Positions 33,240 to 44,325 of a stretch of DNA of 64,000 nt are shown here, one piece after another. The stretch is from Arthrinium phaeospermum (lineage: Eukaryota > Ascomycota > Sordariomycetes > Amphisphaeriales > Apiosporaceae). The position numbers were made by a program, and so were the translations under genes. Positions within the stretch are counted from its first letter, which is position 1. Every line of letters starts with the position of its first letter. The notes beneath the pieces are model-generated. The model worked only from the letters and a program-made list of their open reading frames with translations. It was not told the origin of the DNA and did no database searches. The stretch is from positions 493,375 through 557,374 of the forward strand of contig QYRS01000016.1 in assembly GCA_006503535.1 (NCBI GenBank), in the 5' to 3' direction.

Positions 33240-33933
33240 TCACAGGAACCCCATCACTGCCGTTGAGGATGCCGCGTTGATAAGCTCAGACAGAGGTGTT
33301 TTGTATATGTAGCTTGGCTTCTCTACAAATAAGAAAATACATATTGACGTGATATTGTCATCTCGCAGCCCCTGCCTGATACATCGTAATAGAATGCGGG
33401 CGAAGACTGTTGCGAAAGTGAGAACAGACGAGTCAGCCAATGATGCCAAGCATTGTCCTTTCGCTTACCATTGTCACATAATATGATGCCGTTGAGAGAG
33501 AGCAGTTTCTGGTCCAGGATGGTCTTGACGTATCCTTCGTAGCCATCCTTGTTGGCGTCGACGAAGATGAGGTCGAATTCGCCGCTTAGGGTCTCCAACC
33601 TTGGGAAGATGTATCACTGATGAAGATACGGGGCAAACTGCAGAACAGGATGGAGGGTTGCGTCTCTTACGCCTGGTCAGCGGGTCCCTCGAGAAGTTTG
33701 ACGCCGTCGTTGACGCCGTATTCCTAGAAGGCCTTGCGGCTTGCGATCCTTTGCGACAAAGACCATCCACGCCCCTGGAGGCGCGAGGTCATCTTGTCGG
33801 TATCGGAAAATTTGCCCTGGGTCTATTCCCAGTGCTTTTGCAGGTTGTCGGTGAGCGGGGTCGACCGGGTCTCTTAGTACTCGCTAACTCGGTCCGCGAC
33901 CTCATCCGAAAAGGGGGAGACGCTGCCCAACAT
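33240..33933 (-). pseudogene. class I O-methyltransferase pseudogene
   Basis: Reading leftward from an ATG at 33933: MLGSVSPFSDEVADRVSEY, then TAA (33874-33876), a further segment TPLTDNLQKHWE, then TAG (33823-33825), TQGKFSDTDKMTS, a frame change with VFVAKDRKPQ, a stretch that is scrambled where the SAM-binding motif should be, and finally a clean FDLIFVDANKDGYEGYV and LLSLNGIILCDN. The last is the hallmark of catechol/caffeoyl-CoA-type O-methyltransferases. A recognisable intron (donor GTAAGC, acceptor CAACAG) follows and the frame resumes VFARILLRC, but the C-terminal end is not conserved. The TAG codon sits where a Trp (TGG) fits, a change of the kind RIP makes. The gene is dead by several independent lesions. 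It sits between a P450 and a rhodopsin-domain gene. Confidence 0.8.
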
Positions 33934-34550
33934 GATGGATGGTGTAAGAAGAACTAGGCTGGTTCTATCGTAGAGCAAAAGGGTTAAGGACCTAACTACC
34001 CGAGAGGTTTTGGATGATGAAGCTAAAGGAGGGGGCTTTGGTTGATGTACCGGATGGGCTTTGACTCATGTATATGATGTTGGACAAGTTACCCGGCCCA
34101 CATCCGCCAAACATCCAACAAGGAAGTCCTGCGATTGCTTGCTAGGTGTGCATGGATTCTTCCTCATATCGCCACAGCTTGCCAGAACTCAGCTACATGC
34201 AGGCAGTGTAGAGAGTGGGCGGCCTTGACACGACCAATTGGTCGAATGGCTAATATATGGAAATTGGAAATATGCAACTCAGCAAACATAGATATGAGGT
34301 CTTGAGCAAAGAGCGTTGATCATAGACGACGGAAGGCGGGTATGGGAACACGCGGCACACAAGGACAGTGGGAGAACGCAATGGGTAAAGACAGTACCCG
34401 AGACAAAATAGGATACTATGCGCGGCTCGAAACCAGAGCCGGGGGCAGAAAGAAAAGACTAAATACATATCAACGATTGGCCAAAGTTCTCCAGTGGGAA
34501 CAGAATAGTATCGTGGAGACGTGCTGCATACCATTTCCGACATCATGCTT
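33934..34550. other. intergenic
   Basis: No gene supported. It contains the promoter side of the dead methyltransferase and the 3' side of the second P450. Confidence 0.5.
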
Positions 34551-36261
34551 CTACCTGTCATTAGCCTTCGGGGGGAGAACATCCTCGGCGACATCCACGC
34601 CTTTGTTGGCCGCGGAATACTCGATATGCCATTCCCGAGTGTCTCTTGGCACGATCTCCACCTTCAAAGAGGCTCGGGGTGTCGGCATAGACGAAGTCAT
34701 AGGAAAGTTCTTCCCCGGGTCCAGCCATTTTCCATCTCGGGAGGTCCTTGTCGGCTTCAGATCAAACCGCAGCAGCAGTAGAGCCGCCAACGCCATGACC
34801 TCGTTGCTGACAAAGTGCCGACCGGGGCACAAGACGGTCCCGCCGCCGAAAGAGCGGGTGGCCACGGGGTTGATGCGCTGCTTCGGCTTCTCGCCGGGGA
34901 CGCGAAGGAACCGCCGATGGTCGAACTGCCGCACCGTGGGGCCCCAGACCGACGGGTCGGTGTGCTGCACGGTGGAGACGGTCATGACGGTGCTGCCCTT
35001 TTTGAGAAGCCACTTGCCATCATCGAGCGTGGTGTCGTCCATGACCACCCGGGCGGCGATGTTGATGTGCACGTACCGCAGCGTCTCCTGCCACGTCGAC
35101 AACAAGACGGGGCAGGAAGACTTGACTTTGGCGAGGTCGATGCTGCGGATGCCGTCAATGTCGTCCTTATCATTGCGCACCAGCTGTGCCACTTCGTCGC
35201 GGCATTCTTCTAGGACCGCGGGGTCGGAGAAGAGATGATAGATCATCCAGAACGCGCTGGACACGCTGTTGGTGACGGACGCCACCATCTGGCCCACTTC
35301 GGTGGCGGCGACGTCTCGGCCCCGCAGACCGTGGCCTGTGTTGTGCTGGTACCGACACTGGACCAGCAGGGAGCCCTGCAGGTGGCCGTTGGCAGCAAAG
35401 TACCTCTCAAACGCGGGGATGAGAAGTTGGTCTCGGGCATGCAAACTTTTGGGCGCGAGCAGGCCAGGCCATGCCTTGAGCATGTGAACCATGATGCCGG
35501 GCTCAAAGTCGCTTGTTGATCATCTACGTCAGTCTTGGCAGCTAAGTAAACCTCTTTCGGGGTAGATGACCTACTACCAGGCTTGCTCAATCTTGGGGTC
35601 GCGGAACGGGTTCAGGGGCCCGTATATGGACTGCGTGGTGGCCAGGAAGACCTCACTGCGCACCCAAGCGAACAGCCCCACCGTGGTGGGCTTGTTCTTC
35701 GCGGCGAGCCTCGCCAGCGACTCGGAGAGGCACCGGATCGCGGCGCCGCTGAGAGCGTCGAGCCCGGCGCCGGGGGCCAGGGCCGGCTGGAGCGAGGGGA
35801 CAAAGGTCGACAGGTACGAGTCGCTCTCCAGCATGTGCTCGGAGCCGATGATGGCGTTGCCGGCGGGACCGACGCCCATGACGGTGGCCGCGGCCTGCGC
35901 CTCGATCGGTGCGAAGGCGATGTGGGTTTTGATCTGCCGCTGGACCAGCGGGATGAGCGACAGGGAGTTGACGACGTAGATGCGCTGGCCTGGCATCCGC
36001 AGCGTGTAGATGGGGAGGTTGTATTTGTCCCTGTGGCGTGAGGTGTCAATTCAAGACCTTGATCTGATCTCAGTCAACTGACCTCAGCTTCGCAAAGAAG
36101 GGCGGTCCGCCGCGAAGAAGACCGATTAGCGGGCCTAGAAACGGGATGCCCGTCTTCACGGCCGGCGGCTCTTTGGCGTTTTGGGTGAAGTAGATGTAAA
36201 CCCGGAGGAATACATAGGTCGAGCCCAGGAAGCTCATGAGAAGCGCAAGTGCAGAATCCAT
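34551..36261 (-). CDS. cytochrome P450, CYP7/CYP8-like
   Basis: Three exons: complement(34551..35511, 35575..36030, 36083..36261), 531 aa. The start ATG at 36261 has an ACAACATGG context and leads into a membrane anchor (ALALLMSFLGSTYVFLRVYIY). Intron 36031-36082 joins FAKLR to DKYNLPIYTLRMPGQ; intron 35512-35574 (donor GTAGGT) joins QAWY to DFEPGIM. The ExxR motif is ETLR and the heme loop is SFGGGTVLCPGRHF with axial Cys about residue 440; FGGGxxxCPGRxF is typical of the clan of CYP7A/CYP8A-like enzymes. The I-helix reads MVASVTNSVSSAFW and lacks the usual acid-Thr pair, as is known for prostacyclin-synthase-like members. So the chemistry could be isomerase or dehydratase-like and not classical hydroxylation; this is inference. 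Confidence 0.88.
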
Positions 36262-37762
36262 GTTGTTGCCGCAGTAGATTGCCACTCAGTTGATTGCCAA
36301 CAGAGACCCAGAGGAGCATGCGCCGTCTTTGTTGATGAAATACTTTCGAAGAGCGGCCATGAACATACCACCAACTTTGCGTGGTTGGGGCGTTGCGGAC
36401 TGGCAAAAGGAGCCATGCCGTTGGTTCTGTGTCGGATGCATCCCTTACTTCGGTTGCAACGGTTCCCTTGCAGTTGGTTGGTCGACCAAAATGGCCGACT
36501 AGCCGGCAATTGCGTACTCTAGCAATATGGACATATTGACGGTGCTGTATTTGCTTCGTACCCAACCGTGATGGTCGGAAGTAGCAGAGTCAGGCCAACA
36601 TTGGTGTAGTTTTAGAAACTGTCTTTCTCGTCAATTATTGGCGACACACCACTGAAGGGCCTACTCAGCACAGAACTCAGCACTGCTTAGGCGGGGTAGA
36701 CAAGCATCCGGGGGCGTTGTGCACCCCACCACACTCACACCTGATCACCACGAGCTGGGGACTGGAGTCTTCGGTTGATGCCCACAGAGAGGGTTTTGTT
36801 TCATCAAGAAATCTTTTGGGGCTGAATATGGCGTGTCTCATTCAGTGACCCAGCATGACCATTTAAATGCTCCCAGCTTCGGCATCGCATTATCAGCTTC
36901 GGCGCCCACTTTCGCCCTGACTGGAATTGCCTGAAGCCAAAGTTGATGAAGTAAGTCGCTGTCTGTTACCGAACTCTGAGTCCATATGACTGCAGTCGCC
37001 AACATCGCCGCCAATACATAAACTGAACACTGAAATTCGCATCAGAATATGCCTAGCAGCAACTCTCGGGGGCCAGATACGATGTTTACCTAATTTCAGC
37101 TGCCAGAATACGGAGATCTTGTCGGAGTCGATTGCGTCGTGGGTTGTGATGACCTCACGCAATCTTCTTGCACTCCGGGTCGAGACTGAAACAGGCCAAC
37201 AGGGGTTTTCCCAAGATGATCAGCGACGGGAGCTTTGAGCCTCCAGGGGTGAACCAAATACCAAACCGGCTTCGCTACAATCATGCCCGACCGCCGCCCG
37301 CTCGGGAAAGCACCCCCCGAGAGGTTGGCAGGATTGCCCCAGACCGTATTATCTCACGATATAGTCCCCCATGGAGCCAGTACCCACACCTCGCGCCTTT
37401 GCCAGCCGAGGCCGGTACTTGCTAGCCTCTTGGGTGAGCGTCCTCCGGATCTAGAAACCAGACTAGTTGTTATTATGCCTAGTTGCCTCCACTCCCCGGC
37501 CTAGCACACCTCATGCTTTCTGGGGTAACCGACCGCCATCTCGGGCAAGTGGGGGGGATTGATTGTCTGGGGTCAAGACCTGATTTCAACTCGCGTGGCT
37601 TGTACGCGTTGTCTCGCCGTGGATTATATAATATGCGGTCGTGAGCAGCATAGACTTCCGCCGTCTTTTCCACGATGACTCGCTTTAGTTCACAGTTGGC
37701 ACCTTTGACCGCCTTTCTTGAGTTTCATCTTGGCAGACTTTTGTCTGTCTAACATCGCCAAG
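36262..37762. other. intergenic, promoters of P450 and sugar transporter
   Basis: A 1.5 kb divergent intergenic region. No gene supported. The only clear element is the TATA box listed separately at 37625. Confidence 0.5.
37625..37633 (+). promoter_or_regulatory. TATA box of sugar transporter gene
   Basis: TATATAATA lies 138 nt upstream of the chosen start codon (37763) and about 93 nt upstream of the first in-frame ATG (37718). A pyrimidine-rich tract follows before the ATG, as expected near a fungal transcription start. Confidence 0.55.
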
Positions 37763-39291
37763 ATGGGCCTCGCCACCACCGTCCTCTCCTCCCTCTTCCT
37801 GGCCATCGGGGGTTTCCTCTTTGGCTACGACTCGGGCATCATAACCTCGACCATCGCCCTCGACACCTTCCGGGCCTACTTCTCGGCCCCGTCCGAGACC
37901 GTCACGGGCGGCATCGTGTCGGCCTTTCAGGGGGGCGCCATCCTGGGCACCATCTTCAACATGCTCTTGGCCAACCGGCTGGGCCGCCGCAAGACCATCT
38001 TCGTCGGCGCCCTCGTCTCGGTCCTCGGCAGCTCCCTGCAGGCCAGCGCGGTCAACATGGCCATGCTCATCGCCGGCCGCTTCATCGGGGGCGTGGCGGT
38101 GGGCCAGCTGACGTCGACGATCCCCATGTACGCGTCGGAGCTGTCCGAGGCCCGGCACCGCGGCATGCTGTCGGGCCTCTTGCAGCTGATGCTGAGCTGG
38201 GGCTTCTTCGTGGCGCAGTGGCTCGGCTACGGCTGCTCCTTCATCTCTACTCAGTTCTCTTGTAGGTCTTCTTCATCTGTCTACTGCTACTACCACTTGA
38301 AATACTAACCCGGAAACCCAATCCAGGGCGCTTCCCTTTGGCCTTCCAGAACATTCCCGGCCTCATTCTGATCTCGGGCATCTTCTTCTTGCAGGAATCC
38401 CCGCGGTGGCTGCTCGAAAAGGACCGTGCCGACGATGCCCGGCGCTCCCTCCAACGCCTCCGCCGCGGCCTCGACGAACACGTCGTCGAGCTGGAGTTCC
38501 GCGAGATTCGAGACGTGATCCTTGCCGACCGTGAGCTCGGCAACGTGACCTGGAGATCCATCATCACCAAACCCACCTGGCGGAGGCGGCTGTTGCTGGG
38601 CTGCGGCGTCCAGGCGTTCGGCCCCCTCAGCGGTATTAATGTGATCAACTACTACGGCCCCAGCATCTACAAGATCCTGGGCATCTCGACGCAGCAGTCA
38701 CTGCTGATCATCGGCATCAGCGGGGCCCTGTCCATCGTCTACTGCAGCATCGGCCTGCTGCTTCTCGACCGGGTGGGACGCATCAAGCCCTTGCTCGTCT
38801 CGGCGGCCGGGTGTGCGGCGGCGCTGCTCGTCAACGCGGTCCAGGCCCAGTACTTCCACGCGTCCAACACGCACCAGCTCCGCAGCATGGTGGCCATGAA
38901 CTTTGTCTTCAGCCTCTTCTACACGCCCCTCGGCATCATCAGCTGGGTCTACCCGGCCGAGATTTTCCCCGTCGAGGCCCGCGCCCTGGGCAACGCCATT
39001 ACCACCTTTACCAACTGGACCGTCAACCTCATCTTTGCCCAGTTTTCGCCCGCCGCCCTCGCCGCTATCGGGTTCAGGTACTTTTACGTGTTCTTCGCGC
39101 TCAACATTGTCGCGTTCCTCTGCTACTGGTTTTTCTACCCCGAGACCAAGGGCCGGACGCTGGAGCAGATGGACGAGCTGTTTGGGGATCAGCTGGTGCC
39201 GCACGCCCTGCAGGACGAGACGGCGGCGGCGATCGCTTTGGAGAAGCACGGATTGGGGTCCGCTGAAATGCATGAGCACGTAGAACCATGA
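37763..39291 (+). CDS. MFS sugar transporter (SP family)
   Basis: Two exons 37763..38261 and 38327..39291, 487 aa; the intron (65 nt, branch CTAAC, acceptor TCCAG) joins QFS to WRFPLAFQ. Start chosen at MGLATTVL (context CCAAGATGGG); an in-frame ATG 45 nt earlier (37718) would add 15 residues. Family signatures: GGFLFGYDSGII in helix 1, NRLGRRKTI (loop 2-3), RFIGGVAVG, ESPRWLLEKDR, QAFGPLSGINVINYYGP in helix 7, LLDRVGRIKP, YPAEIFPVEARALG and the C-terminal PETKGRTLEQMDELF. About twelve helices. These mark a proton-coupled sugar or quinate/polyol porter of the plasma membrane. The usual Gln of QQxxG in helix 7 reads GPLSG here, so substrate specificity is uncertain. It is convergent with the F-box gene; only 101 nt separate the stop codons. 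Confidence 0.92.
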
Positions 39292-39392
39292 TTCAGTATA
39301 TAATTATAATAATACAAGACGATCGCATCGACAGATAGAATGGCAGATAAAAACCCGACACTTCTTTTCATGTTTCCTCCCATCTGTCATCG

Positions 39393-41237
39393 TCAAGCCA
39401 AGTCCCGAGCTACCCCATCGACCCATCCGGAGGTAGGGTCAAATCCCGCAACCGTGAGTCGAGAGCCACACTCGGTGGCATCCTTGACCAACACGCCACG
39501 GCCTGGGTGCGCTCTTCCCGTCACCCTCTCCGGCGTAACCTTGTCCCCTTTGCGCTGCTTGGGAAACGTGGACGCGACGGCCCAGGTCCGGTACGAGGCC
39601 GAAACCCGGCGGAGGCGGTACTGGTCCTCCCAGACGAACCCCGGGCCCATCTGCTGCGAGGTGGCGTCCGCGTGATCCAAGAAGGCTCGGACAATGGCCT
39701 CCACAGTTCTGAAGCCGGGCCTATCATCGGCCCTGTCGTAGAGAGTGCTGGTGACGCTGGTCAAGTTCTTGGCCTCCACGAGCACCCGCGCGATCTCGTC
39801 TATGTCTTCTTCCTCGGGTGCAAACGTCAACTCGCGCAACTCGGGTAGCCCGTCGACAAGCGCGCGCACCGTCTGCACCGAGAGATGCGGTACCCGCTCC
39901 CCCGTCTGGCAGCCGCGGGGATGCGCCAGCTCCAGCGTCCTCAGGTTCCGGTGGCCGAGGATGCCGGCCAACAGCGCACTCGAAAGGCCCGGGTTCGTGG
40001 AAACGGACTCCTTGTATTTCCCGTAGTTATCCACGAACAGCGTGGTCAGGGTGCCGAACGAGCCGACGAAGCGGGTTCGGGCCTCGACGCCCCTGGACAA
40101 ATCAATCCGGAGCCAGCGCAGCTTGGGCGGGGAGGCCGTTTGCGAGGCGGCAGCAAAGGCCGCACTGAGGGGGTCAAAGAGCGAGCCGCAACTCTCCCCA
40201 CTCTCACTCCGGTTCCTGCCCAAGGCCAGTTCGTCCAGCTGGACAAAGTCGACCGACTTCAGCATCTCGGCGGCGTTGTCCCGGTCGAGGTGAAAGTCCA
40301 CCAGGCGGAGAGATGTCAGCTTGGTGAGCCGGTAGCCGGCAGTCGCACTACTCGCAAGTCCCGGACCGTTCCTGTAAGGGAGGAACCGGATGCCGTAGGA
40401 GGCGGTGGACAGGTACAGGCTTTTTAGCGTCGAGGCCGAGTTGCGGACCAGGCACTCTTCGACACTGGAGTTGACCGCATCGCTCCAGTCGCTGGTCACG
40501 AGTGCCAAGTGGCGGAGGTTCTTGACGCGGCAGAGCGCCTCGGTCGTGGCGTCGTCTCGGCCCAGATCCCGCGACCGGATGCTGAGGGCTTGCAGGTGTT
40601 TCTGGGACGCAATGCCTCGCGCGATGGACCTATGACTGTTAGCTGCCGAAAAGTGTCGAATGTTAGGATGCGGCCTCACTCACGCGTTCATGACCCACGT
40701 GTTGATAATCTCGAGATTCTGCAACGTCCGGACGGCCTCTTCCAGGTACCGAAGCACAATGAACTTGTGGTTCCGGCCGGGATCTACCCAGCCGACAATC
40801 AGCTGCCGCACATGGTCCGCACAGATGGGCTTCGCATCCTCGTCGAGCCCGGCCCGATAGCCGTTTTCCCACTGGCCCCTGTACTGGCCCTCTTTCATGA
40901 GCTGCTTTTTCTGGGCGATGGTGAGCAAGGGCTCCAGGGTGCGGATCAGTTTGGCAATGTGGATATGGTACTGGGCGTGCAGCACCACGCGGCCGTACAG
41001 GCGGGGCATCACGAGGGCGTAGAAGGCCTTGTTGGTCCGGCCCAGAGCGTTCATGGTTCTGTGGTCCTGGGCGTCGATGTTCCCCAGCACCATGGTCACG
41101 ATCTCGGGCGGCAGGCACGAGATCCGATCGGCCGAAGAAGCGGCAGATGGCCTGTTTCCCTTGGCGGCGGGTGCTGCCGTTGTCGGGGCATTGACAGCGG
41201 CCTTTGGCTGACGGGAGCTTCTTCTGAGGCCGGTCAT
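39393..41237 (-). CDS. F-box protein with leucine-rich C-terminal region
   Basis: Exon 1 complement(40684..41237), exon 2 complement(39393..40635 or 40629); two acceptors six nt apart (CTAACAG and TCATAG) both keep the frame, giving 598 or 596 aa. Start at MTGLRRSSRQ (41237); the frame stays open upstream to another ATG at 41330 that would add a hydrophobic 31-residue lead, less likely. An F-box-like segment lies at about residues 38-80 (ISCLPPEIVTMVLGNIDAQD through ALVMPRLYGRVVLH). The C-terminal region carries irregular leucine-rich strands (LRHLALVTSDW, KLTSLRLVDFHL, HRNLRTLELAHP, LPELRELTFAPEEEDIDEI). F-box proteins recruit substrates to SCF ubiquitin ligases through Skp1; fungi carry large, fast-evolving families of this type. 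The substrate is unknown. Confidence 0.8.
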
Positions 41238-41840
41238 TTTGTCAGCAGCCCAAGACAGTAGACGCCAGACCCAGGTAGCAAGTAGTAAAAAGTGAATGAA
41301 TAGTTGCATTGGAAATAAATGCGTCGTCAAATCTGGTCTGCGCTATCTTTTTATCTACAAGGGTTCCCATCGCCTGAGGGCGCCGTGTTTTAGCCAATTG
41401 CTAGCGCTTACTGTGGGACTAGGCAGTAGGCAGCGCCGTTACTTAGGCGGGCGCTAGGCAATGACAAGCCAGGCACCAGGCACCAGTCTTGCCACAGCGA
41501 CTCGGACGTGCAGTGCAAGTTCGATTGAATACCAGTTCGACAGAGTCAATGGCGTGTCAGACGACCATTGAACTCAACATGTTCACTCTAGCAATGCAGA
41601 CAAATATTTGATATAACAGTGTTATATTAGCTGTCGACGCGCTTATCACCCAAGGTGTGGCGGACTGCTGGACTCTCAAAAAATGGAGTGACTCGCAAAG
41701 GGGGTATCATAACTCTCAAATACAGGTAAGGCGTCTGGGAAAAACCCCAGGCACTCCGGGGCCAGGGGAAAAGCCACACGCCGTGACGCCTGCTAAACTC
41801 TCAAATAGGTGGGTGGAAGAATGGACTCAGGGCAAGCTGC
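41238..41840. other. intergenic
   Basis: No gene seen. Promoter side of the F-box gene and 3' side of the cysteine-rich gene. Short CAGGCACCAGGCACCAG direct repeats occur at about 41468-41484. Confidence 0.45.
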
Positions 41841-42317
41841 TTAGCGAAGCCTGCGTCTCTTGGTGCTGTGTTGGACTCGTGTGCCATCGGCCGAGACGAC
41901 CACGGGCTTGGGCTTAGGCTTGGACTTTCTCATCCACGAAAATGAATCGTAGCAGTCGGAGCAGACATCCAGGTCCGGGCGTCCTTGGTCGCCGTCTCCC
42001 CAGGACCGGGTGGCCCGGAAGTCCTGGCACATGGAGCAGGGCGGGTCGTGGTTTCGGCAGCGGCCGTTGTCCCCCTCCACCGGCCACTCGCAGCGCGCCC
42101 CGACGACGTGGTTTTCGCTGTCGCAGCCGCCGGGCTGGAAGACCCAGGTGCACGTGCAGGCGGGGCACTGGTCCGCGCTGGCCTTCTTGCGCCGCCCGCA
42201 CCAGGAATCCTCGATTCCTTCGCACAGATGCTTCCAGCAGTATTTCGCGTCGTCCTCGGCGTCGCCCTCGGCGTCGAGATCGCAATTGGAGACGCGGCAA
42301 GGCTTAGGCTCCTCCAT
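41841..42317 (-). CDS. hypothetical cysteine-rich protein
   Basis: 158 aa from MEEPKPCRVSNC (ATG 42317); the frame is open to an earlier ATG at 42380, which would add 21 residues without conserved character. About fifteen cysteines in pairs or with a nearby His (YCWKHLCEG, DQCPACTCTW, RCRNHDPPCSMCQDF, DVCSDCYDSF) suggest structural zinc sites. The C-terminus is basic (KPKPKPVVV, TKRRRLR) and could be a nuclear localisation signal. No known domain recognised; no signal peptide, so the cysteines are more likely zinc ligands than disulfides. No intron is needed. Confidence 0.65.
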   Translation of the reverse strand: MEEPKPCRVSNCDLDAEGDAEDDAKYCWKHLCEGIEDSWCGRRKKASADQCPACTCTWVFQPGGCDSENHVVGARCEWPVEGDNGRCRNHDPPCSMCQDFRATRSWGDGDQGRPDLDVCSDCYDSFSWMRKSKPKPKPVVVSADGTRVQHSTKRRRLR

Positions 42318-43419
42318 GGGGGAAGGCACTCGAGTTGGCAGGTGGAGGGAGAAGGGGCTGGGGTTGGTGACGCAGATCAATGTACAATGCTTGGTCTTGG
42401 AAGAAATGTTTCTTGGGTTCTTCTAGCTGTTACTGGGGAAAGTGGGAAAGAATCAAAAGTAAATCAATGGGGGAATATGTCAAGAAAGGAAAGTAGGAGA
42501 GAAGATGTCGGAAACTGGACGTTTTTGTATCATTCGTCGTACACCGCCTGGACATCGGACCATGTCGTCACTGCCATGCTCTCCGACCAAGGAAGTGGGG
42601 AAACAAGGAAGTGTGATTCGTGTCGCAGAAGGCCTGCATCTCATGGCGAGATGGCGAGATGTTGACTGCATGCAGATTTCCAATTCCGCTGTAAAGGGTA
42701 TATGGTAACAAGCATAAGTCTGCATGCCCCTCTAGGTGCCAATCGGAATGCGCCCTCTGAAACCGGCGGCGACAGCAGCACTTCCCCTAGGGCTGCCCCA
42801 CCATCAATCACCCCACGGTCAACGAGATCGGCACTCCCAGAAAGGTTGCAAGCCACATCTCAGGGCAGTGAAATGTGACGGGTAGCCTGGAGAGAAGGCT
42901 GGATTGATCCAGTACATGTTTGAAAAACCCACGTTGCGGCCAAGGGCCTAACTTTCATGCCTCGGACGTGTGTAACCAATCGGCGGCTGCGCAAACGCTG
43001 TAGTTGACTGCCCTGGGCCACAGAAGGACGGCCAGAAAGCGTCTCTGAACAGAAAACAGGAAGTAATCTGTTGAAGATGCCAGTATACTCTGCGATGGTC
43101 CAAGTTTTCTTTGTTACAAAACTGCCTGTCTTGCATCCAATCCCTCAAGCAGCGCCATGTCAGCCAGTCCAGGATGGTCTGCAGCTTTAACTAAGAACCA
43201 CCGCGCTCTTTTCCCAACATGCATGGAAGAAGCCTTCGTTTGACAGTGAACAAAGTCCTTTGTGGACCATCTGCCTGAGGGCATCACCGAGATGTAGTCT
43301 CTACTTTCGTGTTGCGATATAATCTAGCCCATCCCTTCTACTTGGCATGCTTCCCTTTCAGCCAGAGTTCCCATCGCCCAGTCCAACAACCCATTCAATC
43401 ATCGGGGTCTCATCAGATT
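42318..43419. other. intergenic, divergent
   Basis: 1.1 kb between two diverging small genes. No coding region supported. The last 100 nt before 43420 are pyrimidine-rich and fit a leader. Confidence 0.5.
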
Positions 43420-43917
43420 ATGGTACACACACCGGAGCAGCAGCAGCAGCCAACATGGCCAACTGCACCTGACTTCCCCCCTCCTGCTCCGACCCGCCGA
43501 GTCAAGGCCTACCCTCAACCATCTTCATTGTTCAATAACTCAGGCCGACCTCGTCCGTCTTTTGGGCTCAATGTGACACGAAACCCCCTGATGGACCCAA
43601 TGTCGCCCGAGCACCTGGCTTTGGTGGTGGACACCCTCGAGAAGCACCGCATCCTGGAGGTAAGTGAGCTTCACCACGACCTTCGCATGTGTCGCCTCTT
43701 TTGCTAACCCGTTACTATGTTGTAGGCTCACCATGGACTTGCCCAGTCCGCGCGTACTTCGGCACGCCGCTCTATACGCCGAAGAGCCGTGCTCAAGAAC
43801 ACCATTATGCTTTGCGCCCTTGGTCTTCTTTGTGCATTGGTCTGGGGCCTCATGAAGAACTGGTGCCACCCACATCTCCGATCGCCATGGGCCACTGATC
43901 AACTCGATGCAGTTTGA
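43420..43917 (+). CDS. small hypothetical single-pass membrane protein
   Basis: Two exons 43420..43659 and 43726..43917, 143 aa. Intron 43660-43725 has GTAAGT, branch GCTAAC and TTGTAG; without splicing the frame stops quickly, so the intron is well supported. The N-terminal half is Pro/Gln-rich and disordered (MVHTPEQQQQPTWPTAPDF); a short helix PEHLALVVDTLEKHRILE follows. A basic stretch (ARRSIRRRAVLKN) precedes one hydrophobic helix (TIMLCALGLLCALVWGLM) and a short tail WATDQLDAV. Positive residues before the helix would place the long N-terminus in the cytosol (tail-anchor-like). Family not recognised. Confidence 0.65.
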
Positions 43918-44325
43918 TAGACGTATTGCCAGCTGGGACTACAGTGACAACAAGTTGTTGTCAAGATGGATTGAAAGCTGGGACAATGTCCACGAATCTA
44001 CCGCTTAGAGGGAGCTTGACTTACAAGTCGTCTCTCATACGAATGCATGATGCATGATGTGCTTTTGATGGGATGTAGTTATTTCGCAAAAGTGGACAGT
44101 GGAAGTGCCAGTGATGTGTCTGTCGATACCGATGTCAAGATCTTAAGCTAAATGGGATCAATCTTCTGTCACCCGTGCATAAGGCCAGTCATTCTCATAG
44201 TTGCTGGAATCCTCAAGGATCAACGTGCAATGTAGCTGCGCATTTTGGAAGTCTGACCTCAGTGGCACTGATTCTACTACACGTGTATTACTATCTATGT
44301 CACTGATTGGCCAATTCCACCAGAA
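43918..44325. other. intergenic, convergent 3' ends
   Basis: No gene seen; between the 3' ends of the small membrane protein gene (plus) and the lipase gene (minus). Confidence 0.5.
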
